From Deltaproteobacteria bacterium (lineage in GTDB: Bacteria; Bdellovibrionota; UBA1018; UBA923): 9,969 nt of DNA. The position numbers and the translations under genes are program-made. The number at the start of each line of letters is the position of its first letter. The stretch's first letter is position 1. The notes under the pieces were generated by a model. It was not told where the DNA came from and did no database searches. It worked only from the letters and a program-made list of their open reading frames with translations. Of this stretch, positions 5,475-9,969 are shown in pieces. The stretch covers positions 1 to 9,969 of the forward strand of contig JACQAW010000214.1 of assembly GCA_016194725.1 (NCBI GenBank), read 5' to 3'.

Positions 5475-6923
5475 ATGGAGAACCCCCTTAAAACTTTTCA
5501 AGGAAAACGCGTACACATCCTGGGCGTAGCCGGCACCCTCATGGGCGCCTTCGCGGCCTTTCTTAAAAAGAACAATATCGAGGTCACGGGCAGCGATCAG
5601 AACATCTATCCCCCCATGAGCGATGTGCTCAAACGGGCGGGCGTCCAGGTTCACACCCCTTTCAGCCCCGAAAACCTCGATGCCGCCAAACCTGATCTGG
5701 TCATCGTCGGAAACGTAATTCGTAAGGTGAATGTCGAAATGGAGGCGGTAGCCGTCCGCGGCATCCCTTTCCTTTCCTTGCCCAGCGCACTGGAAACGAT
5801 GATTCTGCCCTCCAAACACTCCATCGTCATTGCCGGCACTCATGGCAAAACCACGACCAGCAGCATGATGACCTGGATTCTTGAGTCTTTGGGCGAGCAG
5901 CCGTCGTTTTTCGTGGGCGGAGTGCTGCGCAACTTTCCCGAAAGCTTTCGGGTTACTGACTCCAAGTTCATGGTGCTCGAAGGTGACGAGTACGACACGG
6001 CCTTCTTCGACAAGGTGCCGAAGTTCATGCACTACTGTCCTAAAGATATCATCCTTACCTCGGTCGAATACGACCACGCCGACATTTATCCCGATATCAA
6101 CGCCGTCATTGGCGCATTCAACTCCCTGGCCGAGCTGATTTCGCCAAACGGTTATTTCGTAACCTGCGCCGAGTACGAAATTCCGTTGCGTATTGCGCAC
6201 CATTCCCGCGCCAACGTGATCACGTATGGGTTTGGACTGGGCGTCGATAGCCGGGCCACCAATGTCGAGGTCACCGCGGCCGGCTCCACGTTCAAATGGC
6301 TCACTCGGTCCAAAAATGAATATCGCGTCAAGCTCGCGGCACCGGGCAAGCATAACGTGCTCAATGCGCTGGGCTGCCTTACGCTTTGCGAAGCCCGCGG
6401 ACTGGACGTCGAAAAGGCCATCAGCGCCCTGCTCAGCTACGAAGGGGTCAAGCGCCGACAGGAAGTGTTTGGCCAGGCCGGTGGCATCACGCTCATCGAT
6501 GACTTTGCACACCATCCCACGGCCGTGCGCGAAACTCTGGCCGCGATCCGCTCCAAGTATCCTACGTCGCGAATCGTCGCGTGTTTTGAGCCTCGCAGCG
6601 CAACCTCGCGGCGCAAGGTGTTCCAGCAGGCCTACTCCGAAAGCTTTGATGCCGCCGATCTGGTGTTCATCGCCAAGCCGTTCGACCCCACCACCTCTGC
6701 GCCAGCCCCTGCCGCGCCTTCGGCTTCGTCGACGGTATTTTCAACTGACGAGCTGCTTGCCGACCTCAGCGGACGTGGCAAACGAGCCAAGGTTTTGCAA
6801 ACCAGCGACTTGGGCCTTAAAGCCCTGGCCAAAGAGCTGCGCTCGGGCGACGTGGTTCTGGTCATGAGCAACGGCAGCTTTGACGGGCTATTGCCCAAGC
6901 TACTACAAACGATTTCAGGGTAA
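5475..6923 (+). CDS. mpl: UDP-N-acetylmuramate:L-alanyl-gamma-D-glutamyl-meso-diaminopimelate ligase
   Basis: A 482-residue Mur-ligase-family enzyme of the cytosolic peptidoglycan recycling pathway: it joins the recovered tripeptide to UDP-MurNAc with ATP, skipping MurC, MurD and MurE. Motifs in order: N-terminal nucleotide-binding HILGVAGT (14-21), SDQNIYPPMS (40-49, the Mpl-type YPPMS), P-loop GTHGKTTT (121-128), LEGDEYDTAFFDK (168-180), VEYDHADIY (197-205), GKHNVLNALG (291-300), DDFAHHPTAV (342-351) and FEPRSATSRR (371-380). DEYDTAFFDK and YDHADI separate Mpl from MurC. A low-complexity Asp/Pro/Ser/Ala stretch at 404-420 interrupts the C-terminal domain. The start is set by GGAGGAG at 8 nt. 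The stop is 7 nt before sprT. A palindrome in its leader may control it. Confidence 0.94.
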   Translation: MENPLKTFQGKRVHILGVAGTLMGAFAAFLKKNNIEVTGSDQNIYPPMSDVLKRAGVQVHTPFSPENLDAAKPDLVIVGNVIRKVNVEMEAVAVRGIPFLSLPSALETMILPSKHSIVIAGTHGKTTTSSMMTWILESLGEQPSFFVGGVLRNFPESFRVTDSKFMVLEGDEYDTAFFDKVPKFMHYCPKDIILTSVEYDHADIYPDINAVIGAFNSLAELISPNGYFVTCAEYEIPLRIAHHSRANVITYGFGLGVDSRATNVEVTAAGSTFKWLTRSKNEYRVKLAAPGKHNVLNALGCLTLCEARGLDVEKAISALLSYEGVKRRQEVFGQAGGITLIDDFAHHPTAVRETLAAIRSKYPTSRIVACFEPRSATSRRKVFQQAYSESFDAADLVFIAKPFDPTTSAPAPAAPSASSTVFSTDELLADLSGRGKRAKVLQTSDLGLKALAKELRSGDVVLVMSNGSFDGLLPKLLQTISG

Positions 6924-6930
6924 TGGGTTG

Positions 6931-7437
6931 ATGACGCGCCGGAATACCGAACTGCAAAACTCCCTCGTGGCGCTGTTCTGGCAGCTCAACAACCTCTATT
7001 TCGGTGGAATCCTGCCCCCGCCTGAGCTGAAGTTCTCGGGCCGCCTGCGCACCACGGGCGGTCAGTACTTTCGCAAGCCCAAGCGCATCATCCAGATCAG
7101 CACCCGTTATCTGGAGCTTGAAAATGCCTGGGACGAAATTCGCGATACCCTGGGCCATGAGCTGGTTCATTACTGGCTTGATTTTCGCGGCAGACCCTGC
7201 GGCCACACGTCTGAGTTTCGCGCCAAGCTCAATGCCTGCGGCTTTAACCGCTACAGCCGCTTGCGGCCCATTCAGGCCAAGTATCTTTATATCTGCCCCG
7301 GCTGCGAGATAAGATATTATCGCCGCCGCCGCGGAACCTGGTCCTGCGGTCCCTGCTCGGGGCCCCGTTACAACTCCAATTACCGGCTAATCCTGACGGC
7401 GAATCCGGGCGTGGATATTTCGAAAACTTTCCGCTAG
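6931..7437 (+). CDS. SprT-type zinc metalloprotein with C-terminal zinc ribbon
   Basis: A 168-residue SprT-like protein. It has the HExxH zinc-protease motif (His76-Glu77-x-x-His80 in GHELVHYWLD), with a third ligand candidate His92 in GRPCGHTSEF, and a C-terminal zinc ribbon of Cys122-x2-Cys125 and Cys139-x2-Cys142 (CPGC...CGPC). The fold resembles eukaryotic Spartan, a protease for DNA-protein crosslinks; bacterial SprT proteins are poorly characterised and peptidase activity is inferred. No signal peptide, so cytosolic. I chose ATG 6931, with AGGG about 10 nt upstream in the end of mpl; a TTG at 6880 would overlap mpl by 44 nt. An Arg-rich stretch (RYYRRRRG, 128-135) between the cysteine pairs could contact nucleic acid. 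Confidence 0.85.
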   Translation: MTRRNTELQNSLVALFWQLNNLYFGGILPPPELKFSGRLRTTGGQYFRKPKRIIQISTRYLELENAWDEIRDTLGHELVHYWLDFRGRPCGHTSEFRAKLNACGFNRYSRLRPIQAKYLYICPGCEIRYYRRRRGTWSCGPCSGPRYNSNYRLILTANPGVDISKTFR

Positions 7438-7440
7438 AAT
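7435..7440 (+). promoter_or_regulatory. Candidate -10 box (TAGAAT) six bases before an ATG
   Basis: TAGAAT, whose first three bases are the sprT stop codon, is followed by AGTTTC and the ATG at 7447. No Shine-Dalgarno sequence exists between, so an internal promoter making a leaderless message is possible. The alternative is translational coupling from sprT across the 9-nt gap. Confidence 0.35.
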
Positions 7441-7446
7441 AGTTTC

Positions 7447-8142
7447 ATGCGCTGCACAGCCTGTCATAGCTATATTCCCGAGGGACTGCCTTCACCAGTT
7501 ATGTGTCCACAATGCGGTCGCAGTGAGGTCGAGGCCAAGCCCGAATCCAAAACCGAGTCGGCTCGCAACGCGGAAACCTCTGCCTCGGGGCCACCTCCGC
7601 TTCCGGCCGAAGCCCCGGCGCCCGTACTCCCACCAGTACCGCAGGCCGCACCATCCGAGCTGCCAGGCAAACCCGTCGAAGCCACCGACGTGCGTTCCCG
7701 CCTGGGTCTCGAAAGCTCGCGCCAGGCAGACGCTTCGCCCACAGCGTCCCCGACCTCCGACGCCGCGTTCGCGCCCTATTTTTCACTCATCACCACGCTG
7801 GCATTCGGTCCGGCCAACGCGAACCTCATCTTGCAACATCCTTCGCGCGGGAGTATCTCGTTTGGGTCCTTGGGACTGAGCATCGTTTTCGACGACGGAC
7901 GCCACTGGGAAAAGCTGCTCTACCGCGACATCACCGCAATACGTGCCAACGCCCACGACGACTGCGTGCTTATCGCGTGCGGCGACGTCGAAAGCCGGCT
8001 GACGCTATATCACCCCTGGCTTCCTTCCTGGTTTTCCAAACCGCGACGCGACCGCTCGAATATTTTTTTAGAGCTGTTCACGAGAGTAAAAAACGGGCTG
8101 ACGCCCTATGAGATTTCCCTCTACCGGCGCAGGCTTCAGTAG
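7447..8142 (+). CDS. Zinc-ribbon protein with Pro-rich linker and unknown C-terminal domain
   Basis: A 231-residue protein I do not recognise. Residues 1-24 form a rubredoxin-like zinc ribbon: Cys3-x2-Cys6 and Cys20-x2-Cys23 (RCTAC...MCPQCG). Residues 25-107 are low-complexity, rich in Pro, Ala, Ser and Glu (PPPLPAEAPAPVLPPVP), and probably disordered. Residues 108-231 look like a small mixed or beta-rich domain (SLGLSIVFDDG, LLYRDITAIRAN, DDCVLIACGDVESRLTLYHPW), ending in basic helices. The pattern of strands with a C-terminal helix could be PH-like, which is a guess. No membrane helix or signal peptide. The gene begins 9 nt after sprT without a ribosome site, and overlaps or abuts the transporter gene. 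Confidence 0.75.
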   Translation: MRCTACHSYIPEGLPSPVMCPQCGRSEVEAKPESKTESARNAETSASGPPPLPAEAPAPVLPPVPQAAPSELPGKPVEATDVRSRLGLESSRQADASPTASPTSDAAFAPYFSLITTLAFGPANANLILQHPSRGSISFGSLGLSIVFDDGRHWEKLLYRDITAIRANAHDDCVLIACGDVESRLTLYHPWLPSWFSKPRRDRSNIFLELFTRVKNGLTPYEISLYRRRLQ

Positions 8143-9382
8143 GGTGGAAAAGTCTTTATCCAAATCCGCCCGCACGCGAACGCTTTTTCTGATTTATCTG
8201 CGCCAAACCAGCGCCGCCCTGATCATTTACCAGCCCATCTTCATTCCATTCCTGCTCCATCGCGGAATGGACATGATCGACATCGCCCTGCTGCAAACCG
8301 CTTACAACCTGGGCGTCTTGCTGCTCGACATCCCTACCGGGTATGTCGCCGACCGTTGGGGCCGCAAATGGGCGCTCGCCGCCACGAACTTGTCGTTGGC
8401 CGTCGGAACCGCGCTCATCTGCTTGGGTCACACTCTTTCCACCTTCATGATCGCCGAGCTTTTTTACGCGCTGGCTATCGCGCTCGATTCGGGCACCCAC
8501 AGCGCTTATCTTTTCGAGTGGCTGCGACGCGAAAAGCTTGAGGCCAACTATTACCGGTATGATGCGCTGGGAACCTTCATCTACCTCATCACCTCGACCG
8601 CCGGAACCCTGGTCGCCGGCTTTTACGCGGAAAAAGATCTTATGATTCCGGTTGCCGCCACCATCGCGCTGACCTTTATTGGATTTCCAGTGGCCTGCCT
8701 GTTGCCGTCGCAGAAAACCATTGAAACGCCCGGGGGCCAGCCTGAACCTCGAATCGTACTGAGCGACATCCTGGCGATCGTGGGCGAAACCTTGAAGACT
8801 CCCGGCGTGCGCTGGGCCGTAGGCGTCACCGTCATCTGGTTTTGGGCGCGCCAGTACGTGAATCTCATCATCAGCCAGCCCTATTTCATGTCGATCAACC
8901 TGCATTTCAGCGACTTCGGCATCCTGTATTCGATTCTTACTTTTGGCAGCGGCCTGATCGCGTTTTTTTCGCGCAGGTTCATGAAGCTGCCCGACCTCAG
9001 GCCGCTCACGGCCATGGGCCTGGTGCTCATTCCTGTTTCCTTTGCCATCATGGGACTGACCAACGGGCAGCGCGGCTTAGCCGGCTTTTTTCTTTTTGCG
9101 GTTCCCTACGGCCTTTGCACGGCCATAACCAACACGCTGCTCAATCGACAGTATTCGCGTCATGAAAGCCGTGCCACGTTTCTTTCCATCGTCGATACCT
9201 GCGTGCGGCTGGTGGCCAGCATTCTGGCGTTGGGCCTGGGCTGGGTGCTGGCCCATTACGGGCCGGCCAGGGCACTGCAAGTCGCCATGCTGCTCTCGAG
9301 CGTCATGGCGCTGTTTCTCATGCCGGGACTCTTTCGTTTCGGAACGCAAACGCCTGAAGCCAAAGGCTCGCCTATTTTGTGA
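8108..9382 (+). CDS. Major facilitator superfamily transporter
   Basis: A 424-residue, 12-helix transporter of the inner membrane. The family signature in the loop between helices 2 and 3 is clear: GYVADRWGRK (78-87). Another conserved-looking stretch is LNRQYSRHESRATFLSIVDTCVRL (345-368), the loop 10-11 region with a conserved Arg-Ala-Thr-Ser pattern. The central loop (200-230) is hydrophilic. Substrate cannot be told from sequence; a drug or metabolite exporter is usual for this type. The start is uncertain: ATG 8108 overlaps the zinc-ribbon gene by 35 nt with no ribosome site, whereas GTG 8144, one base after that gene's TAG, would give 412 residues and remove an N-terminal stretch that looks like out-of-frame sequence. 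It converges on and overlaps the ABC1 kinase gene. Confidence 0.88.
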   Translation: MRFPSTGAGFSRVEKSLSKSARTRTLFLIYLRQTSAALIIYQPIFIPFLLHRGMDMIDIALLQTAYNLGVLLLDIPTGYVADRWGRKWALAATNLSLAVGTALICLGHTLSTFMIAELFYALAIALDSGTHSAYLFEWLRREKLEANYYRYDALGTFIYLITSTAGTLVAGFYAEKDLMIPVAATIALTFIGFPVACLLPSQKTIETPGGQPEPRIVLSDILAIVGETLKTPGVRWAVGVTVIWFWARQYVNLIISQPYFMSINLHFSDFGILYSILTFGSGLIAFFSRRFMKLPDLRPLTAMGLVLIPVSFAIMGLTNGQRGLAGFFLFAVPYGLCTAITNTLLNRQYSRHESRATFLSIVDTCVRLVASILALGLGWVLAHYGPARALQVAMLLSSVMALFLMPGLFRFGTQTPEAKGSPIL

Positions 9383-9969
9383 AAGTCTCGAGCAGCGGGC
9401 GCGGGTCAAACTTCGCCTTGATGGCCGAGCAGAAAAAATATACCCCGACGATCTTGCGGTTCAGGAAAATGAAATCACGCGGCGGCGGACGCAGCTTGAA
9501 GGCGAAGATGAACCTGGGCATGAATTTTCGGACGCGCTCGGCCAGCCCGCTGCCCGCCCAGTCATAAGAGCCGTTTACCAGGAATGGCTCCGTGAACATG
9601 AGCGCCAGCTCATAGTGCATGTCGACGAGCTCCTTGGGGTCATCCTCGCGCAAAAACCCGATCTCGATGGCGCCTGCCCGTATGGCATCGTAATCCGATG
9701 AAAGGCAAGCGCGCGCCAGGCGTTTGTAGTTTGAGCGAAACTCCTCGTCGAAGGTCTTCACCGCGCCAAAGTCCAGCAGCACCAGCGCGGGGTCGTCGAC
9801 GCCAAAACTCCACTGCACCTTATAGTTGGCGAAATTCGGATCAGTTTGCACGCGGCCTTCGGTAAAAAGCTCGTTGTAGAAGACTTCCAGAAAACGCTGT
9901 CCCAGGTTCGAGCGCGCCGTCGCGCTGGCGGTGCTGTTTGCGAACTCCTGCACCGAAATTCCATTGACA
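9372..9969 (-). CDS. ABC1/COQ8-UbiB-like atypical kinase, C-terminal part (N-terminus outside window)
   Basis: The frame is open to the right edge: upstream of a GTG at 9953 it continues as VNGISVQEF, resembling the family's EGxS-EF segment, so the gene begins beyond the window and 9953 is not the start. Visible motifs are the catalytic-loop equivalent QTDPNFANY and the metal-binding DFG in LLDFGAVKTFDEEFR. QTDPN in place of HADPHPGN is the form found in eukaryotic COQ8-type members. Family members are atypical kinases/ATPases tied to ubiquinone synthesis and lipid handling. The C-terminal half is helical and shows no clear paired membrane helices as in E. coli UbiB, so it is probably soluble or peripheral. 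It ends inside the transporter's last codons. Confidence 0.85.
   Translation of the reverse strand, partial: VNGISVQEFANSTASATARSNLGQRFLEVFYNELFTEGRVQTDPNFANYKVQWSFGVDDPALVLLDFGAVKTFDEEFRSNYKRLARACLSSDYDAIRAGAIEIGFLREDDPKELVDMHYELALMFTEPFLVNGSYDWAGSGLAERVRKFMPRFIFAFKLRPPPRDFIFLNRKIVGVYFFCSAIKAKFDPRPLLETFTK

Overview
The window looks like chromosomal DNA from a Gram-negative bacterium that recycles its own peptidoglycan: it encodes an LD-carboxypeptidase and an Mpl ligase, which acts on meso-diaminopimelate tripeptide. Genes are tightly packed, moderately GC-rich, and often separated by 0-10 nt or overlap by 4 nt. A delta-proteobacterial or Bdellovibrionota-like source is my guess from this gene order; nothing here proves it. 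There are no rRNA, tRNA, CRISPR or insertion-sequence genes.

Left block, minus strand (about 1-2799), read right to left: a secreted or membrane protein with a glutamine-rich coiled-coil region and a C-terminal membrane part; a six-helix membrane protein with some INSIG-like features (ATGA overlap); a candidate 45-codon membrane peptide that needs a -1 frame change; and an exported trypsin-like serine protease. Past the protease lies a 181-bp imperfect palindrome (130-310), then the start of a membrane-embedded spermidine synthase-like protein that runs off the left edge.

Right block, plus strand (2818-9382): free methionine-(R)-sulfoxide reductase, LD-carboxypeptidase, a beta-lactamase-fold serine hydrolase without a signal peptide, and, after a 109-nt gap holding a 25-bp palindrome, Mpl ligase, a SprT-type zinc metalloprotein, a zinc-ribbon protein of unknown function and an MFS transporter. 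LdcA trims recycled tetrapeptide to tripeptide and Mpl joins that tripeptide to UDP-MurNAc, so the hydrolase between them is a candidate recycling enzyme. A COQ8/UbiB-like ABC1 kinase gene, truncated by the right edge, converges on the transporter and overlaps it by 11 nt.

The most notable signals are the long palindrome, the frame-changed small gene, the palindrome ahead of mpl, and a repeated TAGAAT-N6-start arrangement suggesting leaderless promoters.
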